Part shown: positions 42,700 through 52,172 of the stretch, in pieces
How the letters are laid out: every line of letters begins with the position of its first letter
How positions within the stretch are numbered: position 1 is the stretch's first letter
Origin: Bacteroidales bacterium
GTDB lineage: Bacteria > Bacteroidota > Bacteroidia > Bacteroidales > JAGOPY01
DNA: 64,000 nt
Assembly (NCBI GenBank): GCA_017991835.1
Contig: JAGOPY010000005.1
Coordinates: 76,148 to 140,147 of the forward strand
Direction: 5' to 3'
Position numbers and translations under genes: made by a program
The notes under the pieces: model-generated
Told to the model about the DNA's origin: nothing
The model's input: the letters and a program-made list of their open reading frames with translations, nothing else
Database searches by the model: none

Positions 42700-44781
42700 A
42701 TGAAAAAGTTCTTACTAATCCCGGTTTTTTTAATGATTTCCTTCTACTCCGCCAAATCCAGCGGCGTATGCATTGTGGATGCATACCAGGGAATTTATTT
42801 CAGGCTGATCGCCAACCATGTTAGCGTTTTGGTGAATGACCAGATAGCTACAGTGGTCACGACACAGGAGTTCAGGAACCTCACAGGTGCCGATCATGTT
42901 ATAAAGTATGCCTTCCCGCTTCACGAAGAGGCCAGCGCGACCAATATCCGCTGGAAACTGGGCGGTGTCTGGTATACCGCCGTTATCGCACCGGAACCCC
43001 AGGACACCACGCTGCCGGGCGGAGGAAATGACCCGGACCCCGACCTGGTGGATCATCTCGGAGAAACACCTCTCTATTTTACTTTACTGGATACCATCCC
43101 GGATGACTCAACGCTGGTCATTGAACTCACCTATGTCCAGCTGCTGCCCTATGAATACAGTAAGGTGGATTTCTTTTTCCCCAATAATTATGAACTTATC
43201 CAGACTTTTCCGCTGAATTTTCAATCGCTGGATTTCAGACTTTATTCTCAACGAACGATTGAAGACATCCAGCTATTTTCTCCTTCCGGGGGTGTAATCG
43301 GGAACTACGGCGACAGTGCCACAATTTTCTACGAGATTACGGAAGTGGCCGCCGATTTCGACTATTCGGCACAATACGAACTGAACTCCGACGAATTAGG
43401 GCTTTTCGCTTTCAGCACTTTCTTTCCCGATTCCATGGTGACCTGCGACGACTACGGAAACGGTTTCTTCACCTTCATCGTTGAGCCCGATCCGAATGAC
43501 AGCCTGAATATTATTCAAAAGGTGTTTACCCTGATCATCGACCGGTCGGGAAGTATGACAGGTATTAAAATGGTGCAGGCAAAAGAGGCAGCCAATTACA
43601 TTATTAACAACCTCAATGAGGGCGATTACTTCAATATCGTGGACTTCGAAACGTTCGTCAGTTCTTTCCAGCCTGACCATGTTCCCTTTACACCTGAGAA
43701 CCAGCAGGCTGCGCTGGATTATATCTATCCGATGTACGCCAGCGGTTCAACAAATATTTCAGGCGCTTTTGGCGAGGCAATACCCGATTTTGCCGGAAGT
43801 GATTCAACGATTGCCAACATCATCATCTTTTTTACGGATGGCCAGGCTACCTCCGGTATTATAGGAACAGATCAAATCCTGGAACATATCCAGAACCTTA
43901 TTTCATATAACGAGGTGAGCAATCTTTCTATTCATACTTTCGGAATTGGTGCGGATGTCAATTACTCATTACTCTCTCAAATTGCTTCGCAAAATAACGG
44001 CCTTTGCCATTTTCTTGAAAATGAAGAACTACTCGAAGCCATTACCGAATTCTACAACATGATCCGGAATCCGGTGCTGCTCAACCCGGTGATGACCATC
44101 GATCCGCCCGTCATCGTGGAAACTTATCCGAATCCCCTGACGAATCTTTATATCGGCCACCAGCTTATCATTACCGGAAGGTACGATACTGCTGTTCCCG
44201 TTACCGTAACATTCAGCGGCGAAGCATATGGTATTCAGCAGGAATATATCTACAACATCGACCTTGCCGACACGGTGATCAGTCAGAACCAATTCCTGAC
44301 AAAGCTCTGGGCTAAGCAAAAGATGGAGTACCTGTATGTCCTCTATTTCACCTTTGATGAGGAAAGTCCGGAAGCAGAAGAGATAAAAAATCTTATCATA
44401 GATATCAGCATTTGCTATAACGTGATAAGTCCGTTCACCAACTATACCGGAGGTGGCGGAACGACCATGGTTGAAGAAGAAGATGCCGGAACTCAGCCGG
44501 ATGCCCAACGCATCTGCCGGTTCTACCCGAATCCATTTTCCACGTCAGGCACTTTCAACCTGCGGGTGGAAGAGGATTACAGCGGAACTGCCTTCCTGGA
44601 AATCTTCGACAACACGGGAAAAGTCGTCATGATCCTGGAGATTGAGATCAACGGTCAGGGTAATTATGAGATCAGGTGGGATGGAAAGGATAATTCCGGG
44701 AATCCTTTGAAACCCGGAATATACCTCTTTACAGTTACTTTCGGCGATAAATCTTATAGCGGGAAGATTTTTAAGATGTAG
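42700..44781 (+). CDS. secreted VIT / von Willebrand A domain protein with T9SS tail
   Basis: 693 residues from the ATG at 42700, which gives a signal peptide. N-terminal VIT-like domain (about 30-190), then a VWA domain starting LIIDRSGSMTG near residue 286 with the MIDAS pattern D-x-S-x-S and a later FFTDGQAT. The C-terminus (about 610-693) is a T9SS type A sorting domain (RFYPNPFS, then PGIYLFTV and a basic end). Cell-surface adhesion or complex formation is likely. Confidence 0.88.
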   Translation: MKKFLLIPVFLMISFYSAKSSGVCIVDAYQGIYFRLIANHVSVLVNDQIATVVTTQEFRNLTGADHVIKYAFPLHEEASATNIRWKLGGVWYTAVIAPEPQDTTLPGGGNDPDPDLVDHLGETPLYFTLLDTIPDDSTLVIELTYVQLLPYEYSKVDFFFPNNYELIQTFPLNFQSLDFRLYSQRTIEDIQLFSPSGGVIGNYGDSATIFYEITEVAADFDYSAQYELNSDELGLFAFSTFFPDSMVTCDDYGNGFFTFIVEPDPNDSLNIIQKVFTLIIDRSGSMTGIKMVQAKEAANYIINNLNEGDYFNIVDFETFVSSFQPDHVPFTPENQQAALDYIYPMYASGSTNISGAFGEAIPDFAGSDSTIANIIIFFTDGQATSGIIGTDQILEHIQNLISYNEVSNLSIHTFGIGADVNYSLLSQIASQNNGLCHFLENEELLEAITEFYNMIRNPVLLNPVMTIDPPVIVETYPNPLTNLYIGHQLIITGRYDTAVPVTVTFSGEAYGIQQEYIYNIDLADTVISQNQFLTKLWAKQKMEYLYVLYFTFDEESPEAEEIKNLIIDISICYNVISPFTNYTGGGGTTMVEEEDAGTQPDAQRICRFYPNPFSTSGTFNLRVEEDYSGTAFLEIFDNTGKVVMILEIEINGQGNYEIRWDGKDNSGNPLKPGIYLFTVTFGDKSYSGKIFKM

Positions 44782-44807
44782 AAAGAATTGAATTTACCGG
44801 CAAAGAT

Positions 44808-47165
44808 TTATCTTTTAACAACGATCTTACGGGTCACCTGCCAATTTTCGGCACTGATCTTTATCATATAAATCCCTTCCTTAAAGTCAGAAGTATTGAC
44901 TGTGAAGGAACCGTTCGATCCGGGATCCTGAATATTTTCCGAATAGACCGTATGCCCCAGAAGATCACTGATAGAAACCCTGACCTCGCCTTTCAGCATT
45001 TCACCCGTCGTGATGGTCAGCTTATCCTTGACCGGGTTTGGATAGGTGGAGATGCTCAGCTCCTTGTTCGGATCATCCACACCCAGTACGGCATTGGTGG
45101 CCACATTGGAGTAAGAGCTGCTGTATTCCGCGCTCCTGGCCGGATTACAGCCGTTGGGGTTGGTCACCTCCACAACATAGTAGACATCGCCTGAAGGGGC
45201 GGTCAGGTCGGTGTAGCTGGTAAAGCTGGCCGATGTGCTTCCAATCGGTTCATAATTGCCCGAACCGGTTTTCCGGTGGATATTGTAAGATGATGCCTCA
45301 AATCCCACATAGCCGGTCCAGATCAGGTTCCAGGTATTGCCAACTCCCTGGTTGATCGTCAGATGGATAGTCTGGTGATCGGCGCCGGCCGGGAAATAAT
45401 GATCCTGGGCATCCATGAATCCCAGACGGTAGCGATAAGCTTTCACATTCGGATTGCTGTTGGTGTCGGTCAGCACCGCTTCTTCATTGTAATCCAGGGT
45501 ACCGATAATTTCATATACATTCGCTTCCGATGTTTCCTTGTATACCACGAACCGGTCGATCAGTTCCGAGGCAGGCTTTTCCCAGACGATCACATTGTGG
45601 TTCGTGGTGCTGTCGACTGAAACCATACAGATCGGTGTTTCAGGGAAAGTAATGATGGTAAAGGTTTCACTGGTATCGGCCACAAAATTCAGGTAGTAGT
45701 CCATGATCCTGATCCGGCACTGGTCAGACGACACATCCGGAGTTGTCCAGTTAAAGCTGCCTTGCGGTCCGTCGATAGTGACATAACCGATGTAACTCCA
45801 GGTTGATCCGTTATCGACTGAGTATTCCAGGTAGATGTAATTCGCGGCAGGATTCTCATAGGTCCATGAAATAGTGTAGGGGGTTCCGGTATTCCAGATC
45901 TCGCCGGCAGACGGTTCCTGTAGCGTGAGTACCGGGGTTTCCAGGATCGTAAATTGCCCGCTGAGACCAAATTGGGAAGGATCGGTGGAGTTGCTCATCC
46001 GGATGAGGCAGTTCTGGGATGGCGTCCCGCTTACGGTCCAGTAATAATAACCCTGGTTGGCCGGGATATTTTCTGCAATGAGAGTCCAGGTCTGGCCATT
46101 ATCTGTCGATAATTCAAAATCCAGCGTACTGATCTCCTGTAAGGCCAGCCAACTGAAATAGGTCGTCTGGCCGTTATAGTATTCACCGCCGGAAGGGTAG
46201 TAAACGATGACGGGAGGAACAACCACAGAAAATGTCGCATCGCTCTCATCCAGGGTAAACCCATATGAATAATCGGTGACCCGGACTTTGGCATTCTCAG
46301 TGGAATAATATGGGACGCTGACTTGTGCCGATCCGCTATCCGGTTCACTATAGCCGAAGCCTAAGCTGGTCCAGTTCAAGCCGCCATCATACGAAAAATC
46401 GATATTAACGTAAGGAGGGAGATTGCTTCCGTCCCAGGAAACCGTCTGGTATTCACCGTAGTTCCATATTTCTCCCCCGTTAGGTTGAGTGATAACCGCC
46501 ACCGGTTCATCTATAATAGAAAAAACAGGGCTCAATCCGTAACTGGCCGGATCGGCCGGATCAGAAATGCGGATCAGTGCCTGATCCGTTATTTGTGACG
46601 GCGAGTCCCATTCGAAATCAAATCCGGTATAATTAGCCGCCAGGCTGTTCCAGGTGGCCCCGTTATCGTATGAAAAATCCAGGTTGAATGAGGTCAGCGT
46701 GTAGGAATACCAGGAAATATTTACAGGGTGGTTCACATAATACCTGTCGCCGAAATAAGGTGAATTAAAATATACCGGTGATTCCAGAATGGTAAAATAG
46801 CTATCGCTCTCATCCGAATTGGAAGGATTGGCATAGCTGGAGATTCTGACTTTAGCCAATTCGGTAGGATTGCCATAATACTGGAAATAAAGGGTGGTAG
46901 AAGTATCGCCTGCATTTACATAAGCCATATAATACCAATACGCCCCTCCGTCTTCGGTAACTTCTATCATCAGGTCTTCCGGATCGCCTGTGTTTTCCCA
47001 GGTCACACCGATAGTCTGGCCGGATACATAGGATTCTCCTCCGTTGGGCGTAAGGATAGTCAGGGTTGAGCTTTGACCGGTTGCTAATACACCGATCAGC
47101 AAGCCGGTGGTCAGAAGGATCTGCACCTTCAGTTTTTCGATTGAGTTTAGTAGAGAAGAGATCAT
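44808..47165 (-). CDS. large secreted repeat protein (Ig-like GxxW repeats, Fn3-like) with T9SS tail
   Basis: 785 residues with a signal peptide (about 1-31). Five similar beta-sandwich repeats begin near residues 38, 133, 225, 320 and 415; each has a PNGGE- or PSGGE-like start and a SW core (VTWENTG, TVSWDG, TYFSWL, TISWTY). A fibronectin-like part follows near 520-690 and a T9SS type A tail at about 710-785 (STYPNPVKDKLTI then MIKISAENWQVTRKIVVKR). Surface adhesin or matrix component; ligand unknown. Confidence 0.85.
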   Translation of the reverse strand: MISSLLNSIEKLKVQILLTTGLLIGVLATGQSSTLTILTPNGGESYVSGQTIGVTWENTGDPEDLMIEVTEDGGAYWYYMAYVNAGDTSTTLYFQYYGNPTELAKVRISSYANPSNSDESDSYFTILESPVYFNSPYFGDRYYVNHPVNISWYSYTLTSFNLDFSYDNGATWNSLAANYTGFDFEWDSPSQITDQALIRISDPADPASYGLSPVFSIIDEPVAVITQPNGGEIWNYGEYQTVSWDGSNLPPYVNIDFSYDGGLNWTSLGFGYSEPDSGSAQVSVPYYSTENAKVRVTDYSYGFTLDESDATFSVVVPPVIVYYPSGGEYYNGQTTYFSWLALQEISTLDFELSTDNGQTWTLIAENIPANQGYYYWTVSGTPSQNCLIRMSNSTDPSQFGLSGQFTILETPVLTLQEPSAGEIWNTGTPYTISWTYENPAANYIYLEYSVDNGSTWSYIGYVTIDGPQGSFNWTTPDVSSDQCRIRIMDYYLNFVADTSETFTIITFPETPICMVSVDSTTNHNVIVWEKPASELIDRFVVYKETSEANVYEIIGTLDYNEEAVLTDTNSNPNVKAYRYRLGFMDAQDHYFPAGADHQTIHLTINQGVGNTWNLIWTGYVGFEASSYNIHRKTGSGNYEPIGSTSASFTSYTDLTAPSGDVYYVVEVTNPNGCNPARSAEYSSSYSNVATNAVLGVDDPNKELSISTYPNPVKDKLTITTGEMLKGEVRVSISDLLGHTVYSENIQDPGSNGSFTVNTSDFKEGIYMIKISAENWQVTRKIVVKR

Positions 47166-47347
47166 GATGAGTAATTTTTAATTCTTAATTTTTAGTTTTT
47201 TATTCTTAATTATTTCTTTATTGTAAATGATTTGATTTTAGTTGATGGAGCAAAATAACAGTATGAATTCCGGTATTGAAAATTTAAAACGATCAGCCGG
47301 GAAAACTGTTCACTGAACAGGAATTTTTCAGCCCCGGGTGAATTTCA

Positions 47348-47355
47348 TACCTTTG
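47348..47355 (+). promoter_or_regulatory. -7 element upstream of the cysteate synthase-like gene
   Basis: TACCTTTG matches TAnnTTTG exactly. It lies 25 bases before the ATG at 47380, which supports that start over the GTG at 47338. Confidence 0.55.
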
Positions 47356-47379
47356 CCCGGAATTAATGATGATGACCCG

Positions 47380-48669
47380 ATGACTGAATTTCAACCCACC
47401 CGATACCATCTCCGGTCGCTTATTACGGGCAATTCATTCCCCGATGTGAACTGGATGCTGGACGAACCCGGTGAAGGAAAACCTTCGCTGCTGCAAACCG
47501 AATATGAACAGGCTCAGCTGGAATTGCTGGGTGATGAAAATGGGTTCTACAAGTTTTCCGGGTGGCTGCCGGTCAAAAAGGTTCTGCAGGGTTCCTCTGC
47601 CCCTGTCACTTATAAAAGCAAAGACCTGGCTGTGCACCTCGGGCTGGAAAACCTTTTTATCACATTCAGCGGCTGGTGGCCGGAGAAGGGTGCCGGCATG
47701 CGTACCTGTTCATTTAAGGAAACAGAGGCCTATTCTGTTTGTGCAAGGCTGGATGAAAAGAATGATAAAGTACTTGTGGTTGCATCCGCCGGCAATACGG
47801 CCCGGTCGTTCGCCCGCGTCTGCTCCGACAACAATATCCCTCTCCTGCTCTGCATCCCCGAGGATAACCTGGATGCCCTCTGGTTTGACACACCCGTAAA
47901 TGACTGTGTAAAAGTGATTTGCACCCGTTCGGGCAGCGATTATTTCGATGCCATCCACCTGTCGGCCCTGGCTTGTAAGCTGGATGATTTCTTACCGGAA
48001 GGGGGAGCAAAAAATGTGGCACGAAGGGATGGAATGGCAACGACAGTCCTTTCGGCCGTAACGACGATCGGGCAGATACCCGGCTACTATTTCCAGGCTG
48101 TGGGCAGCGGCACCGGGGCTATTGCAGCCCGGGAGGCTAATAAACGCTTCCTGGCCGATGGCCGTTTCGGTAAAAACAAAATGAAGCTGATCGTATCCCA
48201 GAACGCACCCTTTCTCCCGATGCACGATGCCTGGAAAGCCGGCTCAAGAGAACTGCTCCCGCTGGATGACGACCTAGCCCGCAGGCAGGTGGAAGCTATC
48301 GATGCAAAAGTGCTGTCGAACCGCAAGCCGCCGTATTCCATTGCTGGTGGACTTTTCGACGCGCTGAAAGATACGGATGGCGATATCTTGTCTGTGACCA
48401 ATGAAGAAGCCAAAAAAGCCGGCCTATTGTTCCTGCAGAAAGAAGGGATCGATCTCCATCCGGCTGCCGCTGTGGCAACAGCCTCGCTCATCAAAGCCTG
48501 CCAGGATCAGACCATCGATAAAAAAGCCGTCATTATGTTGAATATCACCGGTGGTGGAGAAGAATTGTTCAGAAAAGGTAGAAATTTATTTTACCTGAAG
48601 CCCAATGCCCTGTTCGACATCAACCCTCCAATTGAAGAAGTCGCAAAAGAATTGGAAAGGTTGTTCTGA
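47380..48669 (+). CDS. putative cysteate synthase (PLP fold type II, threonine synthase-like)
   Basis: 429 residues. Fold type II PLP enzyme: SFKETEA near residue 109 places the PLP lysine, SAGNTARSFA near 139 binds the phosphate side, and a late NITGGGEELF motif closes the site. The arrangement resembles threonine synthase but the N-terminal part is shorter and matches cysteate synthases, which make cysteate from phosphoserine and sulfite. In Bacteroidota cysteate feeds sulfonolipid (capnine) synthesis. It stands alone here, so the pathway cannot be confirmed from this window. Confidence 0.6.
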   Translation: MTEFQPTRYHLRSLITGNSFPDVNWMLDEPGEGKPSLLQTEYEQAQLELLGDENGFYKFSGWLPVKKVLQGSSAPVTYKSKDLAVHLGLENLFITFSGWWPEKGAGMRTCSFKETEAYSVCARLDEKNDKVLVVASAGNTARSFARVCSDNNIPLLLCIPEDNLDALWFDTPVNDCVKVICTRSGSDYFDAIHLSALACKLDDFLPEGGAKNVARRDGMATTVLSAVTTIGQIPGYYFQAVGSGTGAIAAREANKRFLADGRFGKNKMKLIVSQNAPFLPMHDAWKAGSRELLPLDDDLARRQVEAIDAKVLSNRKPPYSIAGGLFDALKDTDGDILSVTNEEAKKAGLLFLQKEGIDLHPAAAVATASLIKACQDQTIDKKAVIMLNITGGGEELFRKGRNLFYLKPNALFDINPPIEEVAKELERLF

Positions 48670-48692
48670 AATTGAATACTAAAGACATTGAA

Positions 48693-48729
48693 ATTCGAAC
48701 TTTGAACTTTGAACTTTGAACTTTGAACT
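48693..48729. repeat. tandem TTTGAAC repeat
   Basis: About five copies of a seven- or eight-base CTTTGAA unit between the cysteate synthase-like gene and the convergent barrel gene. Confidence 0.6.
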
Positions 48730-48734
48730 AAATT

Positions 48735-49352
48735 CTATTCTTCGTCATTAATCAATTTGAAACGGAAACCCACATTGGCATAGAAAGCCTGCATCTTGGC
48801 TTCGATCGGGTCATCCTTGAATTGAGGGCTCAGTCCCCATCCGTAGCTCACATCCAGGAAAACATTCCAGATGGTCAGACCTGCGCCGACATTAAAATCA
48901 AACAAAGGGCTCTTAACATCCGTTTTGGCGATCGGGTAAGTGTTGTCTTTAATACTGAGTGGAATGAACATTGAGGGGCCAAGGAAAATTTTCAATCCGG
49001 CCAGGCTGGTTTGGGTGCCGATGAATTTAAAACCGAAATTCAGCGGGACGCGAATATAATTGGCACTATAGGTAAAATCCTCTTTCTCAATATCTGAGGT
49101 TTCGAAGCCCTGGACCATTTTAGAATAAAACACCCCGGGTTCGACATACAGTTTCCGTCCGATCGCCAGGCTGGCGCCGAGCTGGAAACCGGCACCGGGA
49201 TTCGTAAGCATACTGTCGGCGCCGTTGCTGAAGACCGGATCGCTGTCGAAACGGGCGACGTTTAAACCCACTGCGGGTTTTAGTTCCAGTTGCGCGAAAC
49301 CGGTTGTGGCAATAAAGCTGAATAGTAGTAAGAAGAGAAATGTCTTTTTCAT
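48735..49352 (-). CDS. outer-membrane beta-barrel protein (PorT-like)
   Basis: 205 residues with a signal peptide (about 1-20). Short barrel-type strands with a typical Bacteroidota pattern (KPAVGLNVARFDSD, GASLAIGRKLYVEPGVFYSK, then FYANVGFRFKL). It is similar to small OMP_b-brl/PorT-like proteins; function is not visible. It is convergent to the cysteate synthase-like gene and divergent from the serpin gene. Confidence 0.75.
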   Translation of the reverse strand: MKKTFLFLLLFSFIATTGFAQLELKPAVGLNVARFDSDPVFSNGADSMLTNPGAGFQLGASLAIGRKLYVEPGVFYSKMVQGFETSDIEKEDFTYSANYIRVPLNFGFKFIGTQTSLAGLKIFLGPSMFIPLSIKDNTYPIAKTDVKSPLFDFNVGAGLTIWNVFLDVSYGWGLSPQFKDDPIEAKMQAFYANVGFRFKLINDEE

Positions 49353-49512
49353 CTTTCAGATTTTTTACAAAGATTATAATTTTTTAAACCGGAATTGAAA
49401 TTTCTTTATCGGTCACTGACTGAAAAAGGGTGTCAATTATCGCATAGAATATATATCGGTTTGGCAAGGTCTTTGCATCTTTTTCCCTTTCTGTTATTTG
49501 CTAAACACAAAG

Positions 49513-50736
49513 ATGATGAAAATAAAGGTGATTCTTTTGATTCTTGTCAGTGCTATTACATTGTCTTCCTGCTCGAAAGACCCGGATGGCCCCAAACAAC
49601 CGAAACCTATCAATCTGCCGCAAAAAGGGCAACAGGTCATATCGGCCAGCAACCGTTTCGGGATCGACCTTTTCAGGGTTACAGCCGGCGAAGAAAACGG
49701 CAATATGATGCTTTCGCCGCTGAGCGCCAGCACCGCGCTGACGATGCTTCTTAACGGATGTCAGAGTGAGACCTACAACCAGATCAGGGACATGCTGGGC
49801 TATGGAGAACTTACCACCCAGGAGATCAATGAAACCTATAACAGCCTGGTTGGGCAACTGCTGGCTGTGGATCCGGAAGTAAAGCTCTCGCTGGCCAATG
49901 CCGTCTGGTACAAGCAGGGATTTAACGTTAAACAGGATTTCTTATCGGTAATGGACAGCTCATTTCAGGCTGCCATCGGCGCATTGGATTTTAGTCAGCC
50001 TTCTGCCCTCGAAACCATCAACAACTGGGCAAAAGATAACACCAACGGAAAAATTCCGAAAGTCCTGGATGAAATCGACCCCGATATGGTGATGTTCCTG
50101 ATGAACGCGCTTTATTTCAAAGGCAACTGGACTTATCAGTTCAAGGAAAGCCAGACTTCCGATCTGCCTTTCACGCTGAAAGACGGAAGTATCACCGATG
50201 TTAAGATGATGCGGCAAATGCTGCCGGCCCGGTATTTCTATGGCAATAATGCATTAGCAGTGGAATTGCCCTACGGTCAGCAGAATTTCGCCATGGTCAT
50301 CATTCTTCCTAATGAAAACCTTGATGCTTATATCGTGAATTTCGGTGAAGCCGGGTGGCAGGAGATTGTTGAAGGACTGGATTCTTATGCGGAACCAGAC
50401 GACATTGAGATGATCCTGCCCAAATTTAAATTCGAATACGAGAAAATACTTAACGATCAACTGAAAGCCCTGGGTATGACCGATGCATTTGATCCCTTCC
50501 TGGCTGATCTTTCCGGCATTGCCGATGCTGACCTTGTTGTAGATTTTGTGAAGCAGAACACTTTCGTGGATGTTAATGAAGAAGGGACGGAAGCAGCGGC
50601 TGTGACCACTATCGGGATCAAAGAAGTAAGCATGCCCCCGACGATAATGATCGACAAGCCCTTCATCTTCGCGATCCGGGAAAGGATGACGAATTCACTC
50701 CTGTTCCTTGGTAAAGTTGAACATCCCGGGTATTAA
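49513..50736 (+). CDS. inhibitory-type serpin lipoprotein
   Basis: 407 residues from the ATG at 49513 (a second ATG follows directly). A lipoprotein signal has a lipobox-like LSSC near residue 20. A complete serpin fold follows. The hinge reads EEGTEAAAVTT near residue 358, with small residues at the positions needed for loop insertion, so it should be inhibitory. By alignment with alpha-1-antitrypsin the reactive bond is Val-Ser in KEVSMPP, pointing to elastase-like targets, which is inference. The C-terminus KPFIFAI and LFLGKVEHPG are serpin-typical. Confidence 0.92.
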   Translation: MMKIKVILLILVSAITLSSCSKDPDGPKQPKPINLPQKGQQVISASNRFGIDLFRVTAGEENGNMMLSPLSASTALTMLLNGCQSETYNQIRDMLGYGELTTQEINETYNSLVGQLLAVDPEVKLSLANAVWYKQGFNVKQDFLSVMDSSFQAAIGALDFSQPSALETINNWAKDNTNGKIPKVLDEIDPDMVMFLMNALYFKGNWTYQFKESQTSDLPFTLKDGSITDVKMMRQMLPARYFYGNNALAVELPYGQQNFAMVIILPNENLDAYIVNFGEAGWQEIVEGLDSYAEPDDIEMILPKFKFEYEKILNDQLKALGMTDAFDPFLADLSGIADADLVVDFVKQNTFVDVNEEGTEAAAVTTIGIKEVSMPPTIMIDKPFIFAIRERMTNSLLFLGKVEHPGY

Positions 50737-50778
50737 AAAAACAATTAAATTCATATGTGATTTTTTAAATTAATTGTA

Positions 50779-50786
50779 TACTTTTG
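50779..50786 (+). promoter_or_regulatory. -7 element upstream of the tetraheme cytochrome gene
   Basis: TACTTTTG matches TAnnTTTG exactly, 60 bases before the ATG. The upstream -33 element is weak. Confidence 0.5.
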
Positions 50787-50846
50787 ATTTTTGTTAAATT
50801 TATCACAAAAATTATTTAATAACTAACCGAACGAAAACGTATAACT

Positions 50847-51377
50847 ATGAAAATTCAAAAATTATTAGCTGTTGCAGTTCTGGTCCTCTTTGCTGCCGCA
50901 CTGCTCCCCGCGCAGGATTACAATTACATCGGCGCTGTGAAGTGTAAAATGTGTCATAATTCGGAAAAAGCCGGTTTTGCTTACAACATCTGGAAAGAGT
51001 CGCTGCATGCCAAAGCGCTCGAGTCGCTGGGAAGTGCAAAATCGCTCGAGTATGCCAAGAAGAACGGCATTGCCGATCCTACCAAGGATCCGAAATGCCT
51101 TGATTGCCATTCCACGTATCATATGGTCCCGAAAGACAATATTGAAACGTTGCTCCCGACAGAAGGCGTATCCTGCGAAAGCTGCCACGGGCCGGGAAGC
51201 GCATACAAAACCAACACCATTATGAAAAGCCGCGAGCTTTCGATGAAAAATGGCCTTATCCTCCCGACAAAAGAGGTTTGCGAAAAATGCCACAACAAGA
51301 ACAACCCCTTCTACAAACCGTTCAACTATGAAGAAGCGGTGAAGAAGATCGCCCACCCGACGCCGAAAGCACAATAG
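50847..51377 (+). CDS. periplasmic tetraheme cytochrome c, c554-like
   Basis: 176 residues with a signal peptide (about 1-22). Four CXXCH heme sites start at residues 33 (CKMCH), 84 (CLDCH), 110 (CESCH) and 145 (CEKCH), with the CHGPGS sequence after the third that is common in cytochrome c554/multiheme families. Electron carrier in the periplasm. It may pass electrons to surface cytochromes such as the octaheme protein at 14532, but they are far apart and no partner gene adjoins it. Confidence 0.88.
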   Translation: MKIQKLLAVAVLVLFAAALLPAQDYNYIGAVKCKMCHNSEKAGFAYNIWKESLHAKALESLGSAKSLEYAKKNGIADPTKDPKCLDCHSTYHMVPKDNIETLLPTEGVSCESCHGPGSAYKTNTIMKSRELSMKNGLILPTKEVCEKCHNKNNPFYKPFNYEEAVKKIAHPTPKAQ

Positions 51378-51408
51378 GTTTCAGAACATACAGATAAAAA
51401 GAAGAGGC

Positions 51409-51552
51409 TGTCTCAAAAGGATTTAACCACAAAGGAACACAAAGGAATTCACAAAGGCGCACAAAGGTATATTAATTGATATTCAACTACTTAGTGTTCC
51501 TTCGTGATGTACTTTGTGCGCCTTTGTGGTTAATTAATTGACTTTTGAGACA
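51409..51552. mobile_element. MITE-like palindromic element with CACAAAGG repeats
   Basis: 144 bases bounded by perfect terminal inverted repeats TGTCTCAAAAG and CTTTTGAGACA. Inside, several AACCACAAAGG and GCGCACAAAG units occur on both arms in opposite orientation. No ORF. It sits between the convergent cytochrome and methyltransferase genes and may also work as a transcription terminator. Confidence 0.65.
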
Positions 51553-51566
51553 ACTTATTTTTTGTG

Positions 51567-52094
51567 TCACCTGATTTTAAGAGATAAATCCCAAAGCACA
51601 ATTCCGGCGCTGATGGCCACATTGAACGAATGCTTGGTGCCGAACTGAGGAATCTCAATGCATCCATCCGCCATCTTTAATACTTCTTCCTTCACGCCGA
51701 ATACTTCGTGGCCAAATACGATCGCAATTTTTTCATCCCTGGCGGGTGTGAAATCCTGTAAAAAAACGCTCTCATCAGCCTGTTCGACAGCGTAAATCCT
51801 GAAGCCTGCGTTTCGCAGGCCGGCAACGGCCTCCTCCACCGCGGAATAATATTTCCAGTCGACCGATTCTGTGGCGCCCAAAGCTGTCTTGGAAATATCT
51901 TTGTGTGGAGGCCGGGCAGAAATACCACAGATCCGGATGCCTTCAATCCGAAAGGCATCGGCTGTGCGGAAGATCGATCCGACATTATAAGCGCTCCTGA
52001 CATCATCAAGCACAATGACCACCGGCATCTTCTCCGCCATCTTGAACTGCTCGGCTGAAATCCGCTCCAATTCCGCCATCGATCTCTTTTTCAT
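51567..52094 (-). CDS. SpoU/TrmH-family RNA 2'-O-methyltransferase
   Basis: 175 residues. The SPOUT knot motifs are present: SAYNVGSIFRTADAF near residue 34, FGHEVFGVKEEV near 125 and IPQFGTKHSFNVAISAG near 147. It methylates ribose in a tRNA or rRNA; the target cannot be set from sequence. Short N-terminal extension, no substrate-binding L30e-like domain. Divergent from mutS. Confidence 0.9.
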   Translation of the reverse strand: MKKRSMAELERISAEQFKMAEKMPVVIVLDDVRSAYNVGSIFRTADAFRIEGIRICGISARPPHKDISKTALGATESVDWKYYSAVEEAVAGLRNAGFRIYAVEQADESVFLQDFTPARDEKIAIVFGHEVFGVKEEVLKMADGCIEIPQFGTKHSFNVAISAGIVLWDLSLKIR

Positions 52095-52124
52095 ACGATA
52101 ATTTCCTTATCGCTAAATTAATCC

Positions 52125-52132
52125 TATTTTTG
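52125..52132 (+). promoter_or_regulatory. -7 element upstream of mutS
   Basis: TATTTTTG matches TAnnTTTG exactly, 41 bases before the ATG at 52173. Confidence 0.5.
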
Positions 52133-52172
52133 CTACAATACTGGATCTACTACGTTGAATAAAGAGCCGGAT

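Noticed and set aside
47380..48669. Threonine synthase (thrC)
   Set aside because: The N-terminal domain and motif spacing fit cysteate synthase better; no thr neighbours. Uncertainty is kept in the confidence value.
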